16,760 nt of DNA from an uncultured Lachnospiraceae bacterium (GTDB lineage: Bacteria > Bacillota > Clostridia > Lachnospirales > Lachnospiraceae), in the NCBI GenBank assembly GCA_934351765.1, contig CAKRJM010000025.1, forward strand, positions 1 through 16,760. The letters run 5' to 3'. Position 1 is the first letter of the stretch. Each line of letters opens with the position of its first letter. The notes beneath the pieces were generated by a model that did no database searches, was not told the DNA's origin, and worked only from the letters and a program-made list of their open reading frames with translations. This document shows positions 7,086 to 14,388 of this stretch, one piece after another. The position numbers and the translations under genes are program-made.

Positions 7086-7792
7086 GCCTTCTCCTCCTTT
7101 CCGTTTTCAGAGATACAGCCGTGGCATGCCATGCAGTTTCCGTTGCAGCCGGCCTTGGGCTTTCCTCGTTTATTAGTTGCCGATTTCAGTCCCAGCTTAT
7201 TCTGGATGGCCGCCAGAGCCGCCACGACCAGGAATGCTCCGGGAGACTGTACCAGGATCCCGATGGGAGCAAACGTTGCGTTCGGACGGAGAATATTCAC
7301 ACCGAACATGGTTCCTGCACCGATCAGCTCTCTGCAAATACCGATCATTCCGAGTGCCACAGTAAAGCCGAGCCCCATACCGATGCCGTCACACATGGAC
7401 AGGAAAATCCCGTTCTTGGACGCAAAGGATTCCGCCCGTCCTAAAATGATACAGTTTACAACGATCAGAGGTATGTAAACACCGAGGGAATCATACAAGG
7501 TAGGCACATAGGCCTCCAGTAAGAATTCCACTACGGTTACAAACGTCGCAACCACTACGATATAGGCCGGCATACGTACACCGTCCGGAATGATTTTCCG
7601 AAGCGCCGAGATCATCATATTGGAAAGGATCAGAACCGCTGCGGTGGAAAGTCCCATGCCGATACCGTCAATGGCGGTCTTCGTAACTGCCAGGGTCGGA
7701 CACATGCCAAGCGCCAGCACAAAGATGGGATTCTCTGTCACAATTCCCTTAAAAATCTGTTTTGAACCATCTTTCATTTTCATGTTTCTCAC
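7082..7792 (-). CDS. rnfE: RnfE, integral membrane subunit with Cys-rich tail
   Basis: A 236-residue RnfE with six helices. Landmarks are GMCPTLAVTK with C31, VVNCIILGRAESFA with C114 (the two membrane [2Fe-2S] ligands), and CRELIGAGTMFG (153-164). After the last helix a cytoplasmic-type tail contains C216, C220, C223, C226 in a CNGNCMACHGC pattern that could bind metal or an extra Fe-S cluster; this is inference. It overlaps both the rnfG stop and the rnfA start by 4 nt. It partners RnfA in the ion-pumping core. Confidence 0.95.
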   Translation of the reverse strand: MRNMKMKDGSKQIFKGIVTENPIFVLALGMCPTLAVTKTAIDGIGMGLSTAAVLILSNMMISALRKIIPDGVRMPAYIVVVATFVTVVEFLLEAYVPTLYDSLGVYIPLIVVNCIILGRAESFASKNGIFLSMCDGIGMGLGFTVALGMIGICRELIGAGTMFGVNILRPNATFAPIGILVQSPGAFLVVAALAAIQNKLGLKSATNKRGKPKAGCNGNCMACHGCISENGKEEKA

Positions 7793-8379
7793 TCTCCTTT
7801 CGCACAGTATGCCGCGAATGCCATACCGCCGTTGGCCGCATTGACCACTGCGTTGGAAGTGATCGTTGCACCGGAGATCTGGTCAATATTATCATTTAAT
7901 ACAAATTCATCCGTTTTTGTCTGAAACTGATCCTTGAACTCCGGCTCATCTGCCAGGGCTCCCAGCTTTGCGGTCTCACTGCTGGTAAGGATATCAATTC
8001 CCATGGTCGTACCGTCTACAGCTTCGCCATATGCCATCGTGATCTCCCCCTGGGAGCCTGCGAAGTCGAGGGTCATTACATAACCTAAAAGTGTTCCGGA
8101 ACCATCCACAGCCTTTAAGCACTCCGTCACAGTTACACCGGAGATCCCTGCCGCCTCCAGAATAGACTCGGAATCCTCCACATAGCCGTTGATGGCATCA
8201 TCCTCCTCAAAGGACTGTGCCTCTGAAAACACACTCTGATAGGCTTCTTTCTTTTCCCGCGCCTGACGTTCCGCGATGGGGCCCTTCGTGATCTGGTAAG
8301 CCACACCGAGAAGCAGACCGGAGATCAGCGTGATCACAAAAAGGATCAGCGCATTTTTCACGATTGTTTTTACACTCAT
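7789..8379 (-). CDS. rnfG: RnfG, covalent FMN subunit of the classical Rnf
   Basis: A 196-residue protein with an N-terminal membrane anchor (about 8-28), an extracytoplasmic region and a C-terminal FMN-bind domain. The flavinylation motif DQISGATITS (166-175) identifies Thr172 as the FMN attachment site for ApbE. TAKLGALADEPEFKDQF (about 137-153) is the typical preceding RnfG stretch. It overlaps rnfD and rnfE by 4 nt at each end. It is 64 residues longer than the paralogue at 1918-2316, mainly in the region between the anchor and the FMN site. Confidence 0.95.
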   Translation of the reverse strand: MSVKTIVKNALILFVITLISGLLLGVAYQITKGPIAERQAREKKEAYQSVFSEAQSFEEDDAINGYVEDSESILEAAGISGVTVTECLKAVDGSGTLLGYVMTLDFAGSQGEITMAYGEAVDGTTMGIDILTSSETAKLGALADEPEFKDQFQTKTDEFVLNDNIDQISGATITSNAVVNAANGGMAFAAYCAKGE

Positions 8380-9314
8380 CTCTGCGCCTCCTTTTCTTCT
8401 ACCGGCTGCACTTTCGGTGCAAAGAACTTATCGATCAGAGGTACCAGAAGATTACAGAAGATCACCGCATAGGAAACGCCCTCGGTGTTGGTCCCGAGAA
8501 GCCGGTAAATACCGGTCACAGCGCCCAGCAGCACGCCGTAGATCACCTTTCCGACAATTCCAACCGGACTTGTTACACGGTCTGTTGCAAAGAAGAACGC
8601 GGCAAACAGAAGTCCGCCGCCCAGGAGCTGGCTGAGCAGATAATGAGGAGAGGTATTCCCCCCGAACAGACAGACAACTGCCGTGAACACAGCCAGATAA
8701 ACCACAGGCGTGATCACCGAAATCTTTCTGGCCACAATAAGGAACAGTGCGCCGATCAGCAGCGCCAGAACAGACGCCTCACCGATACAGCCTGCCTTTG
8801 GATTATAAAGAAACATCTGCCACAGATCGGTAGTACCGCCACTTCTCATGACGGACAGCGGCGTAGCCATGGACATTCCATCCACCACATATGTCGTCAT
8901 CACATCTTTGAAACTGATCAGCAGGAAACAGCGTGAAACCAGAACCGGGTTGATAATGTGAGCGCCATAGCCGCCGAAGCAGTGCACCACAATCACCGTG
9001 GCGAAAATCCCGCCAAGGATCGGAACATACAAAGGAACCTCTGCCGGCAGACAAAGACCCAGCAGAAGTCCGGTCAGCAGTGCCGTTCCGTCCATGGTCG
9101 TAATTGAACGCTTCATGAGCCGTTCAAAAAAATATTCCGAAGCCACGGAAGCAATAATGGACGCCAGCAGTACACGGATCGCGCGGAAGCCGAACGCATA
9201 ACACCCGACGATCACAACAGGCAGCAGCGCAACACAGTAGTTTGCTGTAATAGCCCGCAGGCTTTCGGGGGTTCTGTAACGGGATTCCACAGCCGGTTTA
9301 AAAAAAGCCTTCAC
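8376..9314 (-). CDS. rnfD: RnfD, FMN-carrying membrane subunit of the classical Rnf
   Basis: A 312-residue NqrB/RnfD-family protein with about eight to ten helices. HCFGGYGAHIINPVL (111-125) and GMSMATPL (146-153) are the landmarks, with Thr151 as the expected covalent FMN site. The start codon is GTG at 9314; AGAGGTG about 7 nt upstream and homology from the first residues (PAVESRYRTPES) support it. It is the first gene of the rnfDGEAB operon, about 58 nt after the likely transcription start. Clostridial rnf operons normally begin with rnfC, which is absent here. Confidence 0.94.
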   Translation of the reverse strand: MKAFFKPAVESRYRTPESLRAITANYCVALLPVVIVGCYAFGFRAIRVLLASIIASVASEYFFERLMKRSITTMDGTALLTGLLLGLCLPAEVPLYVPILGGIFATVIVVHCFGGYGAHIINPVLVSRCFLLISFKDVMTTYVVDGMSMATPLSVMRSGGTTDLWQMFLYNPKAGCIGEASVLALLIGALFLIVARKISVITPVVYLAVFTAVVCLFGGNTSPHYLLSQLLGGGLLFAAFFFATDRVTSPVGIVGKVIYGVLLGAVTGIYRLLGTNTEGVSYAVIFCNLLVPLIDKFFAPKVQPVEEKEAQR

Positions 9315-9373
9315 CGTTTAACACCTCTTTCTTTTGAATTTTCTGCATACGAATTGCTGTATACATTATACTT

Positions 9374-9397
9374 ATCCCCATTATAGCATCGGGGGAT
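9374..9397. promoter_or_regulatory. Inverted repeat flanking the rnfD -10 box
   Basis: ATCCCC (9374-9379) and GGGGAT (9392-9397) form perfect 6-bp arms 12 bp apart, enclosing the -10 hexamer of the rnfD promoter. A dimeric regulator contacting both arms would block the promoter. No regulator is recognised from the arm sequence, and chance occurrence is possible. Confidence 0.3.
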
Positions 9398-9407
9398 TTT
9401 TTTTCAA
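9380..9407 (-). promoter_or_regulatory. rnfDGEAB promoter
   Basis: On the minus strand TTGAAA (9402-9407), a 16-bp spacer and a perfect TATAAT (9380-9385) preceded by TG-C (extended -10) form a strong vegetative promoter. The predicted start near 9373 gives a leader of about 58 nt before the rnfD GTG. This shows that the rnfDGEAB operon has its own promoter, independent of any upstream rnfC. Confidence 0.72.
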
Positions 9408-9410
9408 TAA

Positions 9411-9428
9411 TTGTTACTAAATGAACAA
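9411..9428. promoter_or_regulatory. Rex-like operator upstream of the rnfD promoter
   Basis: TTGTTACTAAATGAACAA matches the clostridial Rex consensus TTGTTAA-N4-TTAACAA at 12 of its 14 defined positions, with arms ATTGTT/AACAAT symmetric about the centre. It ends only 3 bp from the -35 box. Rex is the NADH/NAD+-sensing repressor, and an Rnf complex that makes NADH is a logical target. A single extra half-site TTAACAA lies at 9442-9448. The rex gene is not in the window. Confidence 0.5.
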
Positions 9429-9500
9429 TATAAGTTTTTTTTTAACAATATCTAAAATTTTTATGAATTGGGTAGCTTTTTCGTTAAAATATAAACACAA

Positions 9501-9562
9501 GGACTGTCCCTGCTCATTCCACAGACGGAATGTTTCCGCGCCAAAATAAAAGAAACTGTCCC
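9501..9562. repeat. Possible small repeat element with GGGACAG termini
   Basis: Read on the minus strand, two direct copies of GGGACAGT (one in CAGGGACAGTCC, one in GGGGACAGTTTC) flank a hairpin with CATTCC/GGAATG arms (9515-9532). Elements with GGGACAG-type ends are recalled as scattered repeats in Clostridia and other bacteria. Only one copy is in the window, so its repetitive nature could not be tested. Confidence 0.3.
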
Positions 9563-9612
9563 CGCCTCCCCACCCATACCGAAATATGTAATATTTTTGA
9601 TGATCGCAACAC

Positions 9613-9679
9613 AAAAGCCAGGAACTGCTTTCCATCATGTGTTATCCCCGCCACATGACAGAAGCTGTTCCTGGCTTTT
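9613..9679 (-). terminator. Terminator hairpin after the surface protein gene
   Basis: A 13-bp perfect outer stem (9613-9625 with 9667-9679), one T-T mismatch, a further short stem and an inner CATGTG/CACATG hairpin (9635-9641 with 9652-9658) fold into one long structure. On the minus strand it ends in TTTTGTGTT, about 40 nt past the surface-protein stop; on the plus strand it also ends in five T. It separates that gene from rnfDGEAB and may work in both directions. Confidence 0.7.
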
Positions 9680-9719
9680 TATTTCGACTTATCTTTTCTT
9701 GATATTGTTACTGCTTCTC

Positions 9720-11813
9720 TTATGCCCGTTTCTTCTTTATTACAACAAAGGCTGCTGCCCCGGCACTTACCAGCAGTAAAAACAGCCACAGAGCCGGTAC
9801 TGCATGATCGCTGGTATCCGGCGTTTTTCCGCCTGTCGCGGGCTGTGCCGCTGCCGGCTTTGTTCCTGTTCCGGGTTTTTCAGGATTGGTTCCACCGCCG
9901 GGAAGCTTTGCGATCAGAGTAGCTTCTTTCTTGATTTCCTTGACTGCCTGCGCATCTGCAAAATACTTTCCGCACTCACCGCAGTACCAGTATTCAATGT
10001 TGCCTTCCGTATCCTTGGTGGCTGCATTGGCATTGACATGCTTCAGCATACCGTGATTTGCGCTGTTCAGTTCTCCGTACTCTGCGCCGCAGATCTCGCA
10101 CACAGCTTTCTTTGTGCAGGTCGCCGTTCCACCCTTATGGATGCACTTATAACCACACTCGCTGCATACACCGTCTTGCCACTCATGATCTTCTTCTGCG
10201 ACTGCAGCCGCACCACAACAATTATATTTCTTCTCATGCTTGGTCTCGGTCGTTGTCCACACAGCTTCACCGGTATGGTTTGCTGCATCCAAATCTCCAT
10301 AGGCAGTTCCGCATACACCACATTCTGCCTGCTTCGTGCAGGTTGCCGTTCCGCCGGAGTGGCTGTCACATTCTACGGTTCCGCCATCCGCTGCAAAAGT
10401 GCCTGCAACGGTGACCGTTCCATGGTTTACAAAGGTAGTTCCGCTTCCCACCTTTAAGGAAGTTCCCTCCGGGATCAGAAGCTCCATATCAGAAGCTACC
10501 TCTGCATCACCCGGAAGCAGGGCATCTCCGATCACCTTACCGGATTTTCCGTTGAACAGCACGCTGTTCGCAATGCTGTCAGAGCCTTCGGTAAATGCTT
10601 CCGTTCCGGAAGTCTCGATCCAGGAACCGGTAACGGTCGCTGTATCGTTTGCCCGGATACCGTCATAGTCCTCGCCGGCTTCTGCCTTAACGATACTGTT
10701 CTCGATCTCCACATTACCACGCGAGAAGATTCCGACATCATCTGTCGCTTTCGCTTCCACATAACTATCTGCAATAGAAACTGCATCGTTTCCGAATAAT
10801 GCCGGATAATAACCACTTGCCTTTACCACTGCGCCATCCGAAATTTTGATCGACTTATCCGCATAAATCCCATTGGAGTAAACACTGTCCGCGATAACAG
10901 TTCCTCCGGAGACCGCAAGGCTTCCGCTTATCGACATAGCCACGTCATAGCCGCTTGCTTTGATCTGTGCCTGATCATTTACCGTAACATTTCCATAAGA
11001 TGCGATGCCAAATCCACAATACTTACCGGTAGAATCTTTTCCCTCTGCTTCCAGATAGCTGTTTCCTTCCATCAGAAGATCAGCGGCTCCAAATATTTCC
11101 AGGCCGCTTACCGAAGCACTTGCCGGTGTGGACATATCATCCTGTAAACAATACAGCTTTGCGCTATCCTTTAACGTCACAGAATGAGTTTTATCACCGT
11201 TCTTTACGCCGACTTTCAGCGCCGGATACTTTCCTCCGCCGATATAGGTTACAGATGCTGCTCCGTCCAACACACAGGGACCGTTCCACTCACTGGAATC
11301 TCCCGCAGTGGCAGGCGTTGTTACCACGATCTTTGTGTCCGTAATATGCAGTGCACTGGGCATATAGGATGTTTTCTGCGTCACCCTCAGGGAAGATGCC
11401 CGAAGTGTTCCTGTACCCTTGATGGTCAGATCGTTGGCAGATACCCTGCTGATGGTATTATCTGTTCCAGCCGGAATATCCAGTACCATTTTTACCGGAC
11501 TGTTCTCGACAATGATTCCTCCGCCAATCTCAACATTATTGGTACGGATATAAAATGCCTGATCGATGTCCGAAGCATTATTGCTTCCCCAGATACTGAT
11601 CTTCTTATCCGTTGTCCCGGTAAGCTCATACATGACATCTCTCTTCCGGAGAATGATCCTGCTGTCATCGATCTTATAATCTTCATTATCCACATTCTCT
11701 CCACTGACATCCAGTTTGACCACCGTATCCTCCGGTGCGGCCATTGATGACAGCGGTATGATACATAGTACCAGACAGATGGCCATCAACATGCTCAATA
11801 TTCGCTTCTTCAT
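9720..11813 (-). CDS. Secreted beta-helix surface protein with variant wall-sorting signal
   Basis: A 697-residue protein with a signal peptide (about 1-25). Residues about 60-480 hold many short Gly/Asn/Ser-rich repeats of the parallel beta-helix or DUF4353-like carbohydrate-binding-domain type (for example SYGNVTVNDQAQIKASGYDV then YADKSIKISDGAVVKASGYY). A Cys-rich module follows, with two copies of GGTATCTK.A.C..CG..YG.L..ANH (487-513 and 561-587) and further CxxC pairs. The C-terminus has a Pro/Gly/Thr linker, TPDTS (664-668), a hydrophobic segment and a KKKRA tail, which is a sortase-type signal with T and S in place of L and G of LPXTG. The ATG has AGGAGG about 6 nt upstream. The gene stands alone with its own promoter and terminator. 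Its ligand is unknown; adhesion or glycan binding is inferred. Confidence 0.8.
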   Translation of the reverse strand: MKKRILSMLMAICLVLCIIPLSSMAAPEDTVVKLDVSGENVDNEDYKIDDSRIILRKRDVMYELTGTTDKKISIWGSNNASDIDQAFYIRTNNVEIGGGIIVENSPVKMVLDIPAGTDNTISRVSANDLTIKGTGTLRASSLRVTQKTSYMPSALHITDTKIVVTTPATAGDSSEWNGPCVLDGAASVTYIGGGKYPALKVGVKNGDKTHSVTLKDSAKLYCLQDDMSTPASASVSGLEIFGAADLLMEGNSYLEAEGKDSTGKYCGFGIASYGNVTVNDQAQIKASGYDVAMSISGSLAVSGGTVIADSVYSNGIYADKSIKISDGAVVKASGYYPALFGNDAVSIADSYVEAKATDDVGIFSRGNVEIENSIVKAEAGEDYDGIRANDTATVTGSWIETSGTEAFTEGSDSIANSVLFNGKSGKVIGDALLPGDAEVASDMELLIPEGTSLKVGSGTTFVNHGTVTVAGTFAADGGTVECDSHSGGTATCTKQAECGVCGTAYGDLDAANHTGEAVWTTTETKHEKKYNCCGAAAVAEEDHEWQDGVCSECGYKCIHKGGTATCTKKAVCEICGAEYGELNSANHGMLKHVNANAATKDTEGNIEYWYCGECGKYFADAQAVKEIKKEATLIAKLPGGGTNPEKPGTGTKPAAAQPATGGKTPDTSDHAVPALWLFLLLVSAGAAAFVVIKKKRA
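10053..10133 (-). repeat. Cys-rich repeat, copy 2, in surface protein
   Basis: Codes for residues 561-587, GGTATCTKKAVCEICGAEYG followed by ELNSANH. It shares most residues with copy 1, including all three cysteines (C..C in CEIC and the earlier TCT) and the closing ANH. The CxxC pairs suggest a small metal-binding or disulfide unit. Confidence 0.65.
10275..10355 (-). repeat. Cys-rich repeat, copy 1, in surface protein
   Basis: Codes for residues 487-513, GGTATCTKQAECGVCGTAYG followed by DLDAANH. It starts 74 residues before copy 2. Between the copies lie further Cys pairs (CC at about 532-533 and CSEC at about 550-553). Confidence 0.65.
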
Positions 11814-11897
11814 AAAATTCCTCCTGTTCTTTACTCCCGCTCATGCCCTATTGCCATTGGCCCGATCCAGCCGCTGACAATACCTCATATGCTTTTA

Positions 11898-11926
11898 ACT
11901 ATACTTATTTTTTCTCATTCTGTCAA
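11898..11926 (-). promoter_or_regulatory. Surface protein promoter
   Basis: On the minus strand a perfect TTGACA (11921-11926), a 17-bp A-rich spacer and TATAGT (11898-11903) form a strong vegetative promoter, giving a leader of about 78 nt to the ATG at 11813. No clear operator or riboswitch was seen in the leader. Confidence 0.72.
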
Positions 11927-11974
11927 TAACCTCACGTAAAACGTACAAAAATCTGCGCAGACTGCACAAAAATA

Positions 11975-12051
11975 CTCCCACGGCTCCACCCATGTCCGGC
12001 ACAGGCAACTTTGATATGTGCCAGTGACGGATATGGGTGGAGCCGCGGGAG
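11975..12051 (-). terminator. Very long terminator hairpin after ctpA
   Basis: Arms 11975-12009 and 12018-12051 are near-perfect inverted repeats of about 34 bp (four non-Watson-Crick positions, one of them a G-U in RNA). On the minus strand the hairpin is followed by TATTTTTG and starts about 13 nt past the ctpA stop. It ends the ftsE-ftsX-hydrolase-ctpA operon and insulates the surface-protein promoter. The arms are about three times longer than a normal intrinsic terminator. Confidence 0.75.
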
Positions 12052-12064
12052 CTTTTATTTGAAT

Positions 12065-13267
12065 TTACTGCTGTCCGAGCACCTCCAGTGCTTTCTCCAG
12101 CTGACTGTCGGTCTCGCCGCTTTCGGCCTCTACCTCCACATCAGGCGTGATGCCGATGCCATGGATGCAGGTTCCGTTGGGTGTGTAGTAATTGGCGGAG
12201 GTGATCTTCATGGCAGTGCCATCCGTAAACGGAATTATGTTCTGGACGATTCCCTTTCCGAAGGTTGTGGTGCCGATGATGGTCGCCAGCCCGTCATCCT
12301 TCAGTGCGCCGGTAACGACCTCGGAGGCACTGGCGGAATTGCCGTTTACCAGGACTGCCATAGGGCCTTCGTACGCCACATCGGAATTGGCGCTGCTGAC
12401 TACTTCTCTGTCATTTTTATCTCTGGTGGAAACGATGGTTCCCCCGGAGATAAAGTCATCGGCAATCTTCACTGCCTGATCCAATAATCCTCCGGGATTG
12501 TTCCTAAGATCCAGGATCAGGGACGTCATGCCCTGGCTCTTGAGGTCGGCAAGGGCTTCTGAAAACTGATCATAGGTCACGCTGTCAAACTCGGTGATCT
12601 GGATATAGCCGGTCTGGTTTTCCAGCAGCTTCCATTCCACCGTATCCATTTGAACAGAACGGCGCTCCACCTCCATGGTGATATAATCCTTAATAGAGGG
12701 ACGGTATACCTCGATCTCCACCGTAGTTCCTTCTTTGCCGCGGATCTTGGAAACGATATTGTCGGAGTTCGTTTCTCCGGTAATATCGGTGCCGTCCACC
12801 TTGGAAAGCACATCATCTGCTGCCATGCCGGCTTCTTCTGCGCCTGAGCCCCGGAACACCCGGAGTACCGTACAAAGTCCGGTCGCAGGATCCTGGCTGA
12901 ACTGGATTCCGATTCCCACATAGGCACCGCTGGTGGATTCCATCAGCTTCTTGTATTCCTCTGCCGTATAATAGACCGTATAGGGATCTCCCAGACTGGA
13001 AACATACCCCTTATAAATCCCGTCCTTCATGGCTTCTTCATCCATGTCATATAAAAACGTCTGGTTGAGCTGTCCCTGTAAAATATTCAGCTTGCTTTCG
13101 ATTTCCTGATAGTCAAGCCCGGCATTTTCTTCCGTCTGGCCGTTGGACCCTGTCCTTGATGCCGACAGAAATGTCGTGATTCCCCAGATGGAAACGGCGG
13201 CAATCACAAGACTCACAACAACGCCTGCCAGCACGCCTTTCCAGAAATGATTCCCCTGCTGTTCCAT
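12065..13267 (-). CDS. ctpA: C-terminal processing peptidase, S41 family (CtpA)
   Basis: A 400-residue serine protease with an N-terminal membrane anchor (about 11-33), a PDZ domain (about 113-185, beginning AYVGIGIQF) and an S41 protease domain. The catalytic Ser is S313 in NSASASE (310-316) and the Lys is K338 in TFGKGIVQ (335-342), 25 residues apart as in E. coli Prc and B. subtilis CtpB, with the usual Gln at 342. It acts outside the membrane and trims or degrades envelope proteins, often peptidoglycan hydrolases or their regulators. AAGGAGG 5 nt upstream supports the start. It lies 68 nt after the M23 hydrolase in the FtsEX operon, so that hydrolase is a plausible substrate (inference). 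Confidence 0.94.
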   Translation of the reverse strand: MEQQGNHFWKGVLAGVVVSLVIAAVSIWGITTFLSASRTGSNGQTEENAGLDYQEIESKLNILQGQLNQTFLYDMDEEAMKDGIYKGYVSSLGDPYTVYYTAEEYKKLMESTSGAYVGIGIQFSQDPATGLCTVLRVFRGSGAEEAGMAADDVLSKVDGTDITGETNSDNIVSKIRGKEGTTVEIEVYRPSIKDYITMEVERRSVQMDTVEWKLLENQTGYIQITEFDSVTYDQFSEALADLKSQGMTSLILDLRNNPGGLLDQAVKIADDFISGGTIVSTRDKNDREVVSSANSDVAYEGPMAVLVNGNSASASEVVTGALKDDGLATIIGTTTFGKGIVQNIIPFTDGTAMKITSANYYTPNGTCIHGIGITPDVEVEAESGETDSQLEKALEVLGQQ

Positions 13268-13335
13268 GAATCCTCCTTTTCATGGTCTCCTGTGATCCAG
13301 GAGGCCCGGTTCTTTTTCTCTTCTGTCCCGGCCTT

Positions 13336-14379
13336 TTATGGCGGTGATACATAATTCAACGGGTTCTGTGAATATTTGGAGCTGCTGAATCCGCCGACCC
13401 GCACTTCGAAATGAAGATGTGCTCCGGTGGACCATCCCGTACTTCCCACAAGACCGATAGTCTGTCCGCGGCTCACGCTCTGTCCTTCCGAAACAAGCAG
13501 CTTCTTACAGTGCATGTATACTGTATAAGTACTGTTTCCATGATAAAGAATTATCCAGTTGCCTGCCGAAGTACTGGTTCTGGCAATGACAACCGTTCCC
13601 GATTCCGCTGCCACAATATCTGCTCCCGCCAGCGCACCGGACGGTTTTGCAATGTCAATTCCGTGATGATTGCTGAGTGTCCCGTTTGCTTCTCCGGTCA
13701 GCGGATCATCCCGGCCGCCGTAACCGGATGAAATCCGGGAGCAAGACGGAACCGGCCATAAAAAGCTTCCCGATGTGGCTGCCTGGGTGGGCTTCACAGT
13801 CGGTGCGGCAGTTGTCGCCTTTGCTGTGGTGGCTGCCGCCGTTTCCTTTGTTGGCGCTCCGGTGGCTTTTTCCGTGACCTTTTCCGTCGGTCCTGCCGTC
13901 TCAGACGTTGTCTCCGCAGAAGCCGCTGTCATGGCTTCCCCGGAGCTTTCTGCTGCCCGTCTGGCTTCCTCGGCCTCCTTCTTTCGAATGGCCTCCTCCA
14001 TATTCTGGAACTCTTCCAGCTCCTCTTTTAATGCCTCATCGTAATCCGCAATCAGATCCGAATGATCGGCAATCTGGAGATTCAACGATGAAAGCTCCTC
14101 ATTTTTGGCTTCCTGAAGGCTCGCCAGCGACTCCCGCTTGGCCTCTGCCCGGGCACTCATGGTTTCCAGATCGGCCTGTGCGGTCTGAAGCTGCTCCGAC
14201 TTTTCGGCGATCAGGTCCTTTGTCTCCTGATACGCAGTCAGCATAGTTCTATCATATTCGGATATTTTGGAAATATACTCTGCCTGAGAAAGAAACTCGC
14301 TGAGGGAAGCGGAATCAAACATCATTTCCAGAAAATAGGTATCACCTTTTTCGTACATATACTTGATCCGCAGCTTCAT
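13336..14379 (-). CDS. C-terminal part of CwlO/PcsB-like M23 hydrolase (split gene)
   Basis: This 347-residue reading frame continues a coiled-coil region (about 1-145), followed by a Thr/Ala-rich linker (150-203) and an M23 (LytM/DD-endopeptidase) domain. Zinc and catalytic residues are intact: H238-x3-D242, H290 and H321-L-H323. It has no signal peptide. It is in the same frame as the 138-residue part upstream, separated only by a TAG codon and two sense codons (Glu-Asp). Together they would form one protein of about 488 residues, the usual layout of hydrolases activated by FtsEX. If translated alone from the ATG at 14379, it would stay in the cytoplasm; the AGGAGG that overlaps the TAG is only 2 nt from that ATG, a poor spacing. 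Confidence 0.85.
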   Translation of the reverse strand: MKLRIKYMYEKGDTYFLEMMFDSASLSEFLSQAEYISKISEYDRTMLTAYQETKDLIAEKSEQLQTAQADLETMSARAEAKRESLASLQEAKNEELSSLNLQIADHSDLIADYDEALKEELEEFQNMEEAIRKKEAEEARRAAESSGEAMTAASAETTSETAGPTEKVTEKATGAPTKETAAATTAKATTAAPTVKPTQAATSGSFLWPVPSCSRISSGYGGRDDPLTGEANGTLSNHHGIDIAKPSGALAGADIVAAESGTVVIARTSTSAGNWIILYHGNSTYTVYMHCKKLLVSEGQSVSRGQTIGLVGSTGWSTGAHLHFEVRVGGFSSSKYSQNPLNYVSPP

Positions 14380-14385
14380 ATCCTC

Positions 14386-14388
14386 CTA
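14386..14388 (-). other. In-frame amber (TAG) codon inside the hydrolase gene
   Basis: The minus-strand codons read CAG-TAG-GAG-GAT-ATG-AAG, with the coiled coil continuing in the same frame on both sides. Related proteins commonly have a Q-Y-E-[D/E]-M type sequence here, so TAG probably replaced a Tyr codon (TAT or TAC) by one base change. TAG also ends ftsE, ftsX and the short rnfG in this window, so it is a normal stop in this genome. Confidence 0.85.

Noticed and set aside
9417..9638. Small minus-strand open frame of 73 codons between rnfD and the surface gene
   Set aside because: It overlaps the Rex-like site, the repeat element and part of the terminator hairpin, has no good ribosome site, and its product is low-complexity.
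9613..9679. Long inverted repeat as an insertion-sequence end or MITE
   Set aside because: It lies about 40 nt past a stop codon, ends with T-runs, and no target duplication or second end was seen; a terminator explains it better.
14386..14388. TAG recoding (for example pyrrolysine or a TAG-reassigned code)
   Set aside because: ftsE, ftsX and the short rnfG end naturally with TAG, so it works as a stop here. Occasional suppression cannot be excluded, but general recoding can.
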